A DNA stretch of 51,503 nucleotides from an uncultured Bacteroidales bacterium (GTDB taxonomy: Bacteria > Bacteroidota > Bacteroidia > Bacteroidales > Bacteroidaceae), in assembly GCA_937876995.1 (NCBI GenBank), contig CALEFD010000027.1, positions 1-51,503 on the forward strand. Reading direction: 5' to 3'. Position 1 is the first letter of the stretch. Each line of letters opens with the position of its first letter. The position numbers were made by a program, and so were the translations under genes. This document shows positions 24,971 through 33,927 of the stretch, piece after piece. Below the pieces are notes generated by a model. It searched no databases. It was given only the letters and a program-made list of their open reading frames with translations, and was not told the DNA's origin.

Positions 24971-27900
24971 ATGAAGAAATATATTTTGCTTTTGGGTTTC
25001 CTGATGTTTTTCACCCTTGTCAGAGCCAACTTTGCACAGATTAGCCAGATAACTACTACAGAAGGATTGAGTAGCCAGAACGTCAGTATTATGGAAAAGG
25101 ACAAATATGGACGTCTTTGGGTAGGTTCATCTATTGGATTGGATATATTTAATAATGGCAAACTGACCAATCTGCAAACTATTGAAGTGGACGGAACATC
25201 AATATTGACCGGTCAGATTAAGAGCATAGCTTGCGGAGAACGTACACTTATAGCAAGTAAATCGAATGTTATAGACTATGATTATGACAGAAAGCAGGCA
25301 GAAATCATTAAGTATAATGGTACTGATATCACAACAGAACATATTCTTGTAAATGACACCTGTGCATTCTTTTACGACAACACTAAAAACATACTGTTCA
25401 AATATCTTATGAAAGATAGAGAACTAAGAGTTGTCAGTGAATTCCCGGAAGAAAAAGACTACCGATTCTTAAAGATACTTGCAGTGGATGGTAGCGAAAA
25501 GATTTTGCTATTAGCAGAAAACGAACGAGGTATTTTCAGATTACATCTTGATAATGGAGCAATCTTTAATATCAACGCAATAGGTGGTAACATCAATGCA
25601 AAATCTACATTCATTGACAGCAATCTGAACCTTTGGGTTCAATCGGAACAGGGACTGAATGTTTATGAAATTCATTCCGGATACAGTTTGTTACACAACT
25701 ATAATTATCAGAATTCAATACTTCCGAATCTTCCTATTAACTGTATGAAGGAGATACCCAATCAAGAAGTAATGATTTGTACCAGAGGTGGAGGAGTATT
25801 TATAGCAAACACACCCGAAAAGAGGATTAGAAACACAAATATCACTAAAGACGACTGTTTTAACAATGTACAGTGTATGCTTGTTAATGACAAAAGACTT
25901 GAAATGATTTATGGAACAGCAAGTAATGGTATTTTGCAGACTTTATACACCTTTATATATACCAAAAACGAAACTATTGTAGATACAAATACCAACACAA
26001 GAACTGCAATTGTTACTCTTTGCGCATTCCAGAACAAAGAAAAAGATTTTGTATGGTTTGGAACAGCAGGCTATGGTATTGCAAAGTATTTAGAAAAGAC
26101 AAACAGCGTAGAGTATCTGGAATCAACATCTAAAATGAGAGTTGTTTCTATTTGTGAATACGACGATGATCATCTATATTTTGTAGATGATTCCAGAGGT
26201 CTGATGGTTCTTAACAAAATCAGCGGTGAAATTGTTCAGAAAAAGACATTTAATCAAAACATATTTAATTCTTTAGGCAATAATTTTGCCGATGTAAGAC
26301 TGCACAATGCTGATAATGGAAATATTCTGCTATTCAATATTGGCGGAAAACATTATATGATTAAACAAGATGGTTCTCAAATACAACTTGAATTAGGAGA
26401 GGTGGATTATATCTTTGAGCCAAATATCATAAAATTTAAAGATTACACTGTTGTTGTCAACGATAATGGCATATTTTCTATTAACCATAATGATGCATCT
26501 GTAGAAACCCTATATGCTTTTGACTCTAATAAAATTCATAATATAACATCGTCTGCAGCCGATTCATTAGGTAATATATGGTTGGTAAAACCCGATATGT
26601 TGTTAAAGTACAATATGGAAGAGAGAACTCTTGCAGAGATTCTTCCGGCAGATAGAATGGGATTCTACAATTCAATACAGATTGATCCATTAAATAGAAT
26701 TTGGCTATCCAGCAGACAGAACAGAATTATCTGCTTTGAACCAAATTCAATGAGTTATCATATATATTCTAAAAACGACGGTATAAACACCGGTGAATTC
26801 CAATATTACTATACATATAAATCTCAATCAGGATTTATATACTTTCCACATGCATTCGGACTTCTTGTAATAGACACAGAAGAGATAGAACACAATCACA
26901 ATCACTATGATATCAGATGTACATCTATCCTTTTGGACGGTCAATACGTAAACGTACCACAAGTATCAGATTCAGAAGAGATTATCCCTGTATCTCTTTC
27001 AAACAAATTTAATTCATTGAGTATTTCAGTAAGTATAAATTCATTTAACCCTACAAACCCTGTTCCTATCAGGTACACTTTAAAAAAAGGTAATAAGGTT
27101 ATCTACAGCGATATTACATCAAACACCACATTAAATCTGGAAAGACTCTCTTTTGGACAGTATTCACTATACACACAACAATTGTGTAGAGAAGGATGGA
27201 CAGAGGCTCAGCTGACACTCCCATTTGTGATTAACAGACCATTTATTAACTCTGTGCCGGCATTTATGCTACTGTTCCTGCTATTTATTGCATTTGGTAT
27301 AGCTATTGCCAAAATCAGTATAAGCATTAAGCAGATTAGTACAGACCGTATTCTAAAGATGCAGGAAAATATGCACAAAGATGAAAAGATTAATCTAATG
27401 ACAAATATAGCCCATGAACTACGTACACCGCTGTCACTTATGTATAATCCTGTAAAGGATCTATTAGAAGAGAAAGCTGTTAAAAATCTGGATTATGAAC
27501 GTATAGAACGAATATTCAACCAGATAAACAAGATGAATACATTGGTAGATTCTATTCTCAATACAAGTAGAAATGAACTTAATGTTGCAGATATTGAACT
27601 TGAAAATACAGAAATAAACAACTGGCTTGGCGGCCTTTTACAAGATTTCAAAATAGACTGCGCAGGAAAAGGATTACATTTAATCTTTAGTCCTGATACA
27701 TCTATAGGAAATGTTGATATTGATAAGAAATTTGTAGAGATTGCCATTAATAACCTTGTTACAAATGCCATCAAATATAGCGAATCAGGCCACATAATTG
27801 TAAGTACGTCAAAGACAGAAACAATGCTTATTATTGCTGTCAAAGACGAAGGACGTGGTTTCCTGTGTAATCCGGAAGATTTGTTCAAACGCTACTATAG

Positions 27901-28972
27901 AGAGCAGGAGAATGACAATATAACAGGTTATGGTTTGGGTTTATCGTATGCGCGTCTGCTTATAAGAATGTTAAACGGAGACATTAAGGCAAGCAAAAAC
28001 AGTGACAAGGGTTCTACTTTTACCATATATCTTCCACTACATGCAAATATTGAATCACAAAAAGTAATCACTATAGATTCAACTGAGGTCCATATTCCGG
28101 ATAATAACGTAGTATCTATCGATAATTCAGATTCAAACATCATACAGAAACAGAATCAGCAATTTATAGATGAAACCGATTTTGATACCAAGAATATGTC
28201 CCTGCTTATTGTAGATGACCAAGAGGATATTCTTGAATTTATATCAAAAGAATACTCACTACTATTCAGCGCTATTTATACAGCTCACAACGGTAAAGAG
28301 GCACTGGAAGTTATAAAGAGTAAGATGCCAAATGTTGTGGTAAGTGATATTATGATGCCAAAAATGACCGGTTTTGACCTATGTAAAAAGATAAAGACCG
28401 ATGTTGAACTGAGCCATATACCTGTAATACTGCTTACTTCAAGAACAGACCCCAAGAATCAGGATATGGGTTACAAGATGGGTGCCGATGCATTTATTCC
28501 AAAACCTTTCGATTCAAAGGCTCTATATAAGGTTATCAGAAGCCAGCTGAGAAATAGATATGAGATAAGAAGACAATACGCGTCATCGTTCTTCTCTGAA
28601 ATCTCGGAAGATCAAACATTCTCTGCTGCCGACGAAGAATTTGTACAGAGACTAAACAAATACATAAAAGACAACATTGCAGATCAGGAACTGAATGTTG
28701 AAAAGATTACCGAATATATGGGCGTTTCTCGTACCACCTTATTTAATAAGATGAGCAACTTGATTGGTTCTTCTGCAAACAAGTACATTCGTCGTATCAG
28801 AATGAATGAAGCTAAGGAACTGTTAAGCAAAACTGATTTGCCTATTGGAGAGATTGCATTGAAAACCGGTTTCTCGGAAAGCCAGTACTTTAGCACTGTT
28901 TTCAAGCAAGAAACCGGACTTACTCCATCGCAGTTTAAAGATCAGTATTACGAAAGAAAAGCATTGATTTAG
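24971..28972 (+). CDS. Hybrid two-component system regulator (sensor kinase, receiver and AraC-type DNA-binding domain in one chain)
   Basis: 1,333 residues. The order is signal peptide; periplasmic two-propeller sensor built of Reg_prop repeats ('GLSSQNVSIMEKDKYGRLWVGSSIGLDIF'); Y_Y_Y domain before the membrane; one transmembrane helix (about 760-785); HisKA with 'NIAHELRTPLSL'; HATPase with 'NNLVTNAIKYS', 'DEGRGF' and 'GYGLGLSYA'; receiver with phospho-acceptor Asp in 'VVVSDIMMPKMTG' and Lys in 'IPKPF'; and a C-terminal AraC helix-turn-helix (about 1225-1330). Such proteins normally sense glycan fragments and switch on an adjacent polysaccharide locus; none is adjacent here. I chose ATG 24971, not the TTG four codons upstream. 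The stop overlaps the dprA stop by 4 bases. Confidence 0.95.
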   Translation: MKKYILLLGFLMFFTLVRANFAQISQITTTEGLSSQNVSIMEKDKYGRLWVGSSIGLDIFNNGKLTNLQTIEVDGTSILTGQIKSIACGERTLIASKSNVIDYDYDRKQAEIIKYNGTDITTEHILVNDTCAFFYDNTKNILFKYLMKDRELRVVSEFPEEKDYRFLKILAVDGSEKILLLAENERGIFRLHLDNGAIFNINAIGGNINAKSTFIDSNLNLWVQSEQGLNVYEIHSGYSLLHNYNYQNSILPNLPINCMKEIPNQEVMICTRGGGVFIANTPEKRIRNTNITKDDCFNNVQCMLVNDKRLEMIYGTASNGILQTLYTFIYTKNETIVDTNTNTRTAIVTLCAFQNKEKDFVWFGTAGYGIAKYLEKTNSVEYLESTSKMRVVSICEYDDDHLYFVDDSRGLMVLNKISGEIVQKKTFNQNIFNSLGNNFADVRLHNADNGNILLFNIGGKHYMIKQDGSQIQLELGEVDYIFEPNIIKFKDYTVVVNDNGIFSINHNDASVETLYAFDSNKIHNITSSAADSLGNIWLVKPDMLLKYNMEERTLAEILPADRMGFYNSIQIDPLNRIWLSSRQNRIICFEPNSMSYHIYSKNDGINTGEFQYYYTYKSQSGFIYFPHAFGLLVIDTEEIEHNHNHYDIRCTSILLDGQYVNVPQVSDSEEIIPVSLSNKFNSLSISVSINSFNPTNPVPIRYTLKKGNKVIYSDITSNTTLNLERLSFGQYSLYTQQLCREGWTEAQLTLPFVINRPFINSVPAFMLLFLLFIAFGIAIAKISISIKQISTDRILKMQENMHKDEKINLMTNIAHELRTPLSLMYNPVKDLLEEKAVKNLDYERIERIFNQINKMNTLVDSILNTSRNELNVADIELENTEINNWLGGLLQDFKIDCAGKGLHLIFSPDTSIGNVDIDKKFVEIAINNLVTNAIKYSESGHIIVSTSKTETMLIIAVKDEGRGFLCNPEDLFKRYYREQENDNITGYGLGLSYARLLIRMLNGDIKASKNSDKGSTFTIYLPLHANIESQKVITIDSTEVHIPDNNVVSIDNSDSNIIQKQNQQFIDETDFDTKNMSLLIVDDQEDILEFISKEYSLLFSAIYTAHNGKEALEVIKSKMPNVVVSDIMMPKMTGFDLCKKIKTDVELSHIPVILLTSRTDPKNQDMGYKMGADAFIPKPFDSKALYKVIRSQLRNRYEIRRQYASSFFSEISEDQTFSAADEEFVQRLNKYIKDNIADQELNVEKITEYMGVSRTTLFNKMSNLIGSSANKYIRRIRMNEAKELLSKTDLPIGEIALKTGFSESQYFSTVFKQETGLTPSQFKDQYYERKALI

Positions 28973-30093
28973 ACCACAGGTTTATACATTGAACCCGGAA
29001 ATGGTTTTACCAACCCTTTAAGTTCCAGTTCAAACAGTATAGACGTCATAAGAGCATAAGGCATATTACAATCTATAATCAACGTATTGATATGTATGCC
29101 TTGTGCTTTTTCTCTTACTTTATCATATACCAATTGTTCTTGTGCTGATAGTTCAAACTGTAGTTCCGTTTGCACAGCTATTTCATTTTTACTACCGCCT
29201 GCACCCCATCTCATAGCATTTATAAGATCTTCTGCCGACGTTATCAACGCAGCCTTATTATCACGAATAAGCGCATTACACCCCTCTGAGTAGATATCGC
29301 CAACACTGCCGGGAAAAGCAAAACAGTCACGACAATAACTTTGAGCCATATCTGCAGTAGCTAACGAACCGCCTCTTGATGCAGACTCTACTATTACTAC
29401 AGCATCGGCTAATCCTGCTATAACTCTGTTTCTTCTTAGGAAGTTATGTGGAAGAGGAATTGTCTCACTCATAAACTCCGTTACAAGTCCACCACATTGT
29501 AACATACGTTTGGCCATATCCCTATTCTTTTGGGGATATATCATATCCAGTCCGTGTGCCAGCACACCAACCGTTTTACATCCATTATCTAAAGCTGCTT
29601 TATGGGAAAGGGCATCTATTCCGTAAGCTAATCCACTTACTATTAAGATATCGGGACAGAACGCATGCAAATCTGCTATTAAGCTATTACACATTCTGCG
29701 TCCATATTCAGTAGCTTTTCTGGTACCGACCACAGATACTACTCTAGTAGCATTCAGGTCTGCGTTGCCTAAAGTAAACAGCAACAATGGTGCGTCTTCA
29801 CAATCCCTTAATCGGGATGGGTAATCTTCGTTTTCCGGTGTTAGACATCTTATGTGATTCTCTTCTATAAAACGAAGTTCTTCTTCCGCTTTTATAAAAA
29901 CACCGGAGTCATCCAGTGCATTAATAAGACTTTGGTTGACTCCGGTGATTATTTCATTAAGATGTTTTCTATTCCTGAAGATTTCCTGTGCGCTTCCGAA
30001 TTGTTCGTATAGATATTTTGCTCTGATAGAGCCTAACCTATCTATTCTGTTCAATGCCAGCAACGCCGTCAGTTCATCTTTCGGCGAATTCAC
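28969..30093 (-). CDS. dprA: DNA-processing protein DprA/Smf
   Basis: 374 residues. DprA loads RecA on incoming single-stranded DNA during transformation. An N-terminal helical SAM-like domain ('LLALNRIDRLGSIRAKYLYEQFG') is followed by the Rossmann-like core with 'VVSVVGTRKATEYGRRMC', 'IVSGLAYGIDALSHKAAL', 'VGVLAHGLDMIYPQKN', 'RNRVIAGLADAVVIVESASRGGSLATADMA' and 'FAFPGSV', and a C-terminal winged-helix region. It starts 12 bp after the TPR lipoprotein gene and is probably co-transcribed with it; its stop overlaps the hybrid regulator's stop. Confidence 0.96.
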   Translation of the reverse strand: MNSPKDELTALLALNRIDRLGSIRAKYLYEQFGSAQEIFRNRKHLNEIITGVNQSLINALDDSGVFIKAEEELRFIEENHIRCLTPENEDYPSRLRDCEDAPLLLFTLGNADLNATRVVSVVGTRKATEYGRRMCNSLIADLHAFCPDILIVSGLAYGIDALSHKAALDNGCKTVGVLAHGLDMIYPQKNRDMAKRMLQCGGLVTEFMSETIPLPHNFLRRNRVIAGLADAVVIVESASRGGSLATADMAQSYCRDCFAFPGSVGDIYSEGCNALIRDNKAALITSAEDLINAMRWGAGGSKNEIAVQTELQFELSAQEQLVYDKVREKAQGIHINTLIIDCNMPYALMTSILFELELKGLVKPFPGSMYKPVV

Positions 30094-30105
30094 TTAATAC
30101 AAGGA

Positions 30106-31794
30106 TTAGAGGTTTGAAACTGCGTCCTGATATTTAGCAAATTCAAGATCTTTCTGAGCTTTAGCCTTCATTGAAGAATCAAGGCTAACAGCTTTCTTCA
30201 AGTTCTGAGCTACTGCTGCGCTGTCGTTTGTACGAGCTGCAACTACAGCTGCCAGGTATGAAGTGTAAGCATCAGCATCTTTAACTGCTGCAAGAACTCT
30301 CTTTGCACCTGCATAGTCATTGTTCATGATAAGAGCAAGAGCTTCACCGTTAGTGTTGCTACCCTTCAATGCAGTAACTGCGCGATCATACTGACCCTGT
30401 GCGATGTAAAGGTTACCAAGAGCTTCCTGGTTTTCTTTAGCTGCACCACCCTTTGCAAAATACAGAGCTGCTTCTGCAGGTTTGCTGTTTGCCAAGCAGA
30501 GAAGACCCATGTTTGTGTTTACTTCTGCTGCTGAAGCGTTCAAGTTAAGAGCTTTCTTATAGTTAGCTTCTGCTGTAGCCATATCGCCATTAGCAAATGC
30601 AATCATACCAAGATTGTTGTATGCGCGATAGTCGTTAGGATAGTTCTTGATAGCTGTTGAATAGATAGCCTTCTGACGGTTCTGATCGTTAGTCAGAGTA
30701 GCAGCATAAAGAAGTTCTTCTACGCTAAGAGCTACAGGGTTGTTGTTGAATGCTTCGTTGATTTCATCGTCTGAACGACCAATAAGCTGGTAGTTCAATG
30801 TGAGACGTGCGCGACGCAACTGAGGAAGAATTTCGTCTGCAAGTTCTTTATAAACAGATGACAAATTCTTAATCTCTTCTTCACGCTTCTCAGGATCTGA
30901 ATACATTGAAAGGACGCGAAGGATAAGATCTTTATCCTGGATGTTTGAATTTTCAACCAAAGTTTTGAAACCATCCCAGTCTTCTGCTGTATATTTTGAA
31001 TCAACTGCTATATCCAATTTGCTCTTCTTCATTTCGCTCTGGATATATTTCTTAGCATTAGTTTCACGCTGACCTGCCAATTTTTCGTTCAAATCCATCT
31101 TACCATCAGGTGAAGCATAAGCAGATACTTCCAGGTTTTCAATACCATAGTTTTTGGTATCAGCTGAGAAGTTAGCCATAGCTTCTTTCAAAGCTGTGAT
31201 AGCATCGCTCTTCTTTTCGCTTGAACGTACGTTAGCCTGCTGGATGATAAACATAATGTTAGCTTCCTGAGCCTGCTTTACAATACGCTGGTAAGCATCC
31301 TGTGAAGAAGCAGTGTTAGCAGCTTCTGCTGTTTCAGCATAAAGTTCTGAAGTTGCGATAACACCATCAGCAATCTTTATAGGAGCAATTTCCTTAACTT
31401 TACCCTTAACTGTAGCGTCGAAAGTCAAATAAAGTTCTGACTTAGCCATTTCCGGCTGGTAAGGGAAAGAAGTTTTGATTGTGTAGTTGTCGCCTTCTTT
31501 CTTGATAACAACTTTATTGTTACCTTCTACCTTTTCGCCCTGGAATGTAATAGCGTCACCCTTTACAGAGCCACCTTCCCACTGAAGAACAGGAGTTACA
31601 GTAACAACAGCTTTTTTGTTGAAATACTTTTCTGGGAAAGTACCATCAACAGTAACAGGAACTTCACCGTTAACAGCCTCAAGAATCTGAGGAGTTACTG
31701 CAAAAGAAGTACCCTCTGGCAATTCCATATTTGAACAACTTGCCAGCAATAAAACACCTGCGCCAAGTAGCGCAATACGCATTTTCTTGATCAT
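30106..31794 (-). CDS. Outer-membrane-type lipoprotein with OmpA-like segment and TPR repeats
   Basis: 562 residues. Lipobox 'LLLASC' (Cys 20). Residues 25-170 are beta-rich ('VTVDGTFPEKYFNKKAVVTVTPVLQW'). About 200-270 resembles an OmpA-type peptidoglycan-binding fold ('NLEVSAYASPDGKMDLNEKLAGQRETNAKKYI'). About 370-550 holds tetratricopeptide repeats ('YRAYNNLGMIAFANGDMATAEANYKKALNLN'). No specific name is recognised; a role linking the outer membrane to peptidoglycan or to envelope assembly is inference. Codon use is strongly biased, suggesting an abundant protein. dprA follows in the same direction. Confidence 0.85.
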   Translation of the reverse strand: MIKKMRIALLGAGVLLLASCSNMELPEGTSFAVTPQILEAVNGEVPVTVDGTFPEKYFNKKAVVTVTPVLQWEGGSVKGDAITFQGEKVEGNNKVVIKKEGDNYTIKTSFPYQPEMAKSELYLTFDATVKGKVKEIAPIKIADGVIATSELYAETAEAANTASSQDAYQRIVKQAQEANIMFIIQQANVRSSEKKSDAITALKEAMANFSADTKNYGIENLEVSAYASPDGKMDLNEKLAGQRETNAKKYIQSEMKKSKLDIAVDSKYTAEDWDGFKTLVENSNIQDKDLILRVLSMYSDPEKREEEIKNLSSVYKELADEILPQLRRARLTLNYQLIGRSDDEINEAFNNNPVALSVEELLYAATLTNDQNRQKAIYSTAIKNYPNDYRAYNNLGMIAFANGDMATAEANYKKALNLNASAAEVNTNMGLLCLANSKPAEAALYFAKGGAAKENQEALGNLYIAQGQYDRAVTALKGSNTNGEALALIMNNDYAGAKRVLAAVKDADAYTSYLAAVVAARTNDSAAVAQNLKKAVSLDSSMKAKAQKDLEFAKYQDAVSNL

Positions 31795-31847
31795 AGTTAA
31801 TTTATTAAAATGAATAATTCAGTTTTTTCGTAGTTAACACAGTTGCG

Positions 31848-31855
31848 CAAAACTA
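31848..31855 (-). promoter_or_regulatory. -7 element (TAGTTTTG) of the TPR/OmpA-like lipoprotein gene
   Basis: On the minus strand an exact TAnnTTTG lies 54 bp before the ATG, with a GTTGT about 18 bp upstream as a possible -33 element. A CG-alternating palindrome (31881-31890) followed by a T run lies further upstream, between this promoter and xerD. Confidence 0.55.
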
Positions 31856-31936
31856 CAAAAAAGAATTGATACACAACACTACGCGCGCGTTTTTTTTATA
31901 ATATAAGGCGGTTTATGGGCAATAATAGCATAAACT

Positions 31937-32854
31937 TTACCAATTTTTGTTGTTTCTTGGGTGATGAAGTTCTATTTCTTCACGCAATCTGTTCCTGTCT
32001 ATATGGGTATAAATTTCTGTTGTTGCTATCTTTTCATGGCCTAACATACACTGGATAGCTCGCAGATTTGCCCCACCCTCCAACAGGTGTGTTGCAAAAG
32101 AGTGGCGAAAAGTATGCGGACTCACACTCTTGTTCACCCCCGCTTCCTGAACCAGTTTTTTTACTATATCAAATACCATTACTCTAGATATAGGTTTCCC
32201 TCTTCTTACGCTTAAAAAGAGAAAAGATTCATATCCCGGCTTTATATCTATATGTCTTCTTGTACCATCTATATATGTGGTTATCTCCTTAATGGCTGTG
32301 GGCGACATTGGAACCAAACGCTGTTTACTACCCTTGCCGGTTACTCTTAAGAAGCCCTCGTCCATATAAAGATCGTTCATTTTTAGCCCACATAATTCCG
32401 ATACACGTAATCCGCAACTATACATAGTCTCTATCATAGCCTTGTTTCTATGACCTTCCGGCTGTGACATATCTATACATTTCACTATTCTGTCTATCTC
32501 TTCTATGGTTAGTACATCGGGTAGATGACGTCCTATTTTAGGAGACTCCAGAAATTCACTGGGATCGGCAGGTATATATTCATCTATCAAAAGAAATTTA
32601 AAGAACGATTTTATTCCCGATATTATCCTTATCTGGGAACGAGGAGCAATACCCAAGTCTCGCAATCCTGCAGCAAATGTATGCAGATTATCAAGAGTAA
32701 CCTGTTGAATAGCAATACCTTCATCGTTTAAAAACGACAACAGTTTAGCAACATCAAAGAGATATGCTTCTAATGTATTTGGGGATAACGATTTTTCTAA
32801 CAAAAGGTACTGTCTGTACTTCTGTAATAACTGATTTTGTTCTTTTGTTTCCAT
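31937..32854 (-). CDS. xerD: Tyrosine recombinase XerD-type
   Basis: 305 residues. The N-terminal SAM-like domain is 'YRQYLLLEKSLSPNTLEAYLFDVAKLLSFL'. The catalytic domain has Arg in 'YSCGLRVSELCGL', Lys in 'VTGKGSKQRLVPM', 'SPHTFRHSFATHLLEGGANLRAIQCMLGHEKIATTEIYTHI' positions for His, Arg, His and the nucleophile Tyr, and the XerD-like ending 'LREEIELHHPR'. XerC and XerD act together at dif to resolve chromosome dimers; both partners are in this window, about 31 kb apart. Confidence 0.95.
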   Translation of the reverse strand: METKEQNQLLQKYRQYLLLEKSLSPNTLEAYLFDVAKLLSFLNDEGIAIQQVTLDNLHTFAAGLRDLGIAPRSQIRIISGIKSFFKFLLIDEYIPADPSEFLESPKIGRHLPDVLTIEEIDRIVKCIDMSQPEGHRNKAMIETMYSCGLRVSELCGLKMNDLYMDEGFLRVTGKGSKQRLVPMSPTAIKEITTYIDGTRRHIDIKPGYESFLFLSVRRGKPISRVMVFDIVKKLVQEAGVNKSVSPHTFRHSFATHLLEGGANLRAIQCMLGHEKIATTEIYTHIDRNRLREEIELHHPRNNKNW

Positions 32855-32897
32855 CTAAGCAAAAATCTTCCTAACTTCGTAGCCGATTAAGCAGATA

Positions 32898-32905
32898 CAA
32901 AGTTA
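32898..32905 (-). promoter_or_regulatory. -7 element (TAACTTTG) of xerD
   Basis: On the minus strand an exact TAnnTTTG lies 43 bp upstream of the xerD ATG, in the short divergent gap shared with the methyltransferase gene. On the plus strand TAACTTCG (32872-32879), one base off consensus, may serve the methyltransferase. Confidence 0.55.
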
Positions 32906-32913
32906 ATTAAAAA

Positions 32914-33582
32914 ATGTCATCACAAGAAGAGCTCATAGGATATACCGGCGAAAATGCTCTTGAAGAGTACATATCGGCCCACATTGAACCGGAAGGCGAC
33001 TTATTGAAATCTCTCTACAGGGAGACAAATATTAAGTTGCTGAATCCCCGTATGGCATCGGGTCACATACAAGGCAGATTATTAAAATCTTTCGTACAGA
33101 TGATACGGCCCAAAAATGTACTTGAATTAGGCACATTTACCGGTTATGCTACTTTATGTATGGCAGAAGGACTACCTGAAAACGGACATATTGATACAAT
33201 TGAAATAGACGACGAACTGGAAGGTTTTATAAAAAAATGGATTGATAAATCTCCATATAAAGACAAAATTACCTTACATATTGGAGATGCCGTCAAGGTA
33301 GTTCCTACATTAAACAAGAAATTTAACTTGGTATTTCTTGACGCAGAAAAGAGAGAGTATCCGGATTATTACAAACAGTTATTTGATTATGTGGAATTGG
33401 GAGGCTACATAATAGCAGATAACACACTTTGGGATGGGCATGTGGTAGATCCGGAATATTCTAAAGACAAACAAACAAAAGCAATTAAAGAATTTAACGA
33501 TATGGTGGCTGCCGATTCAAGAGTCTCCGTATCTATTGTCCCCATAAGGGATGGTTTAACAATAATCAGAAGAAACATTTAA
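32914..33582 (+). CDS. SAM-dependent O-methyltransferase (class I, caffeoyl-CoA/catechol type)
   Basis: 222 residues. The S-adenosylmethionine-binding motif is 'VLELGTFTGYATLCMAEGL', followed by the acidic 'DTIEIDDE' that holds the ribose, and 'NLVFLDAEKREYPDYYKQLF', 'GGYIIADNTLWDGHVV' with metal-ligand Asp/Asn positions of cation-dependent O-methyltransferases. The substrate is unknown. It forms an operon with rbfA (3 bp gap) and a LolC/E-like permease (6 bp gap), an arrangement common in Bacteroidales. Confidence 0.93.
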   Translation: MSSQEELIGYTGENALEEYISAHIEPEGDLLKSLYRETNIKLLNPRMASGHIQGRLLKSFVQMIRPKNVLELGTFTGYATLCMAEGLPENGHIDTIEIDDELEGFIKKWIDKSPYKDKITLHIGDAVKVVPTLNKKFNLVFLDAEKREYPDYYKQLFDYVELGGYIIADNTLWDGHVVDPEYSKDKQTKAIKEFNDMVAADSRVSVSIVPIRDGLTIIRRNI

Positions 33583-33585
33583 ATT

Positions 33586-33921
33586 ATGGATAGTACAAGA
33601 CAACAAAAAATTTCAAGACTCATTCAAAAAGAGTTAAGCGAAATGTTTGTTCAGCAGACTAAGCTGACAAAAGGACTGCTTGTAACAGTAAGTGCAGTAA
33701 GAGTAAGCCCGGATTTAAGTATTGCAAGTGCTTATCTCAGCATATTCCCATCGGAAAAAGGTGAAGAGACTATTAAGAACATAAATGGTAATGTAAAGAT
33801 TATACGTTACGATTTGGGTCAGAGAGTACGTCATCAGTTACGTATCATTCCTGAACTGAGATTCTTTTTAGATACATCGCTGGATTATCTGGAACACATA
33901 GATGAACTGCTAAAGAAATAA
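33586..33921 (+). CDS. rbfA: 30S ribosome-binding factor RbfA
   Basis: 111 residues with a KH-type fold. 'RQQKISRLIQKELSEMFVQQ' is the family N-terminus, followed by 'LVTVSAVRVSPDLSIASAYLSIFP' and 'VRHQLRIIPELRFFLDTSLDYLEHID', the classic RbfA C-terminal signature. It assists 30S maturation by binding near helix 1 of 16S rRNA. It is the middle gene of the methyltransferase-rbfA-permease operon. Confidence 0.96.
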   Translation: MDSTRQQKISRLIQKELSEMFVQQTKLTKGLLVTVSAVRVSPDLSIASAYLSIFPSEKGEETIKNINGNVKIIRYDLGQRVRHQLRIIPELRFFLDTSLDYLEHIDELLKK

Positions 33922-33927
33922 CAGAGT

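Noticed and set aside
27493..27888. 131-codon minus-strand frame inside the hybrid regulator
   Set aside because: Antisense to the kinase domain; no independent evidence.
32903..32910. TTAATTAA as a specific operator
   Set aside because: The same palindrome occurs here before the methyltransferase gene, so the two copies near the toxin gene could be chance in AT-rich DNA; kept only as a weak note.
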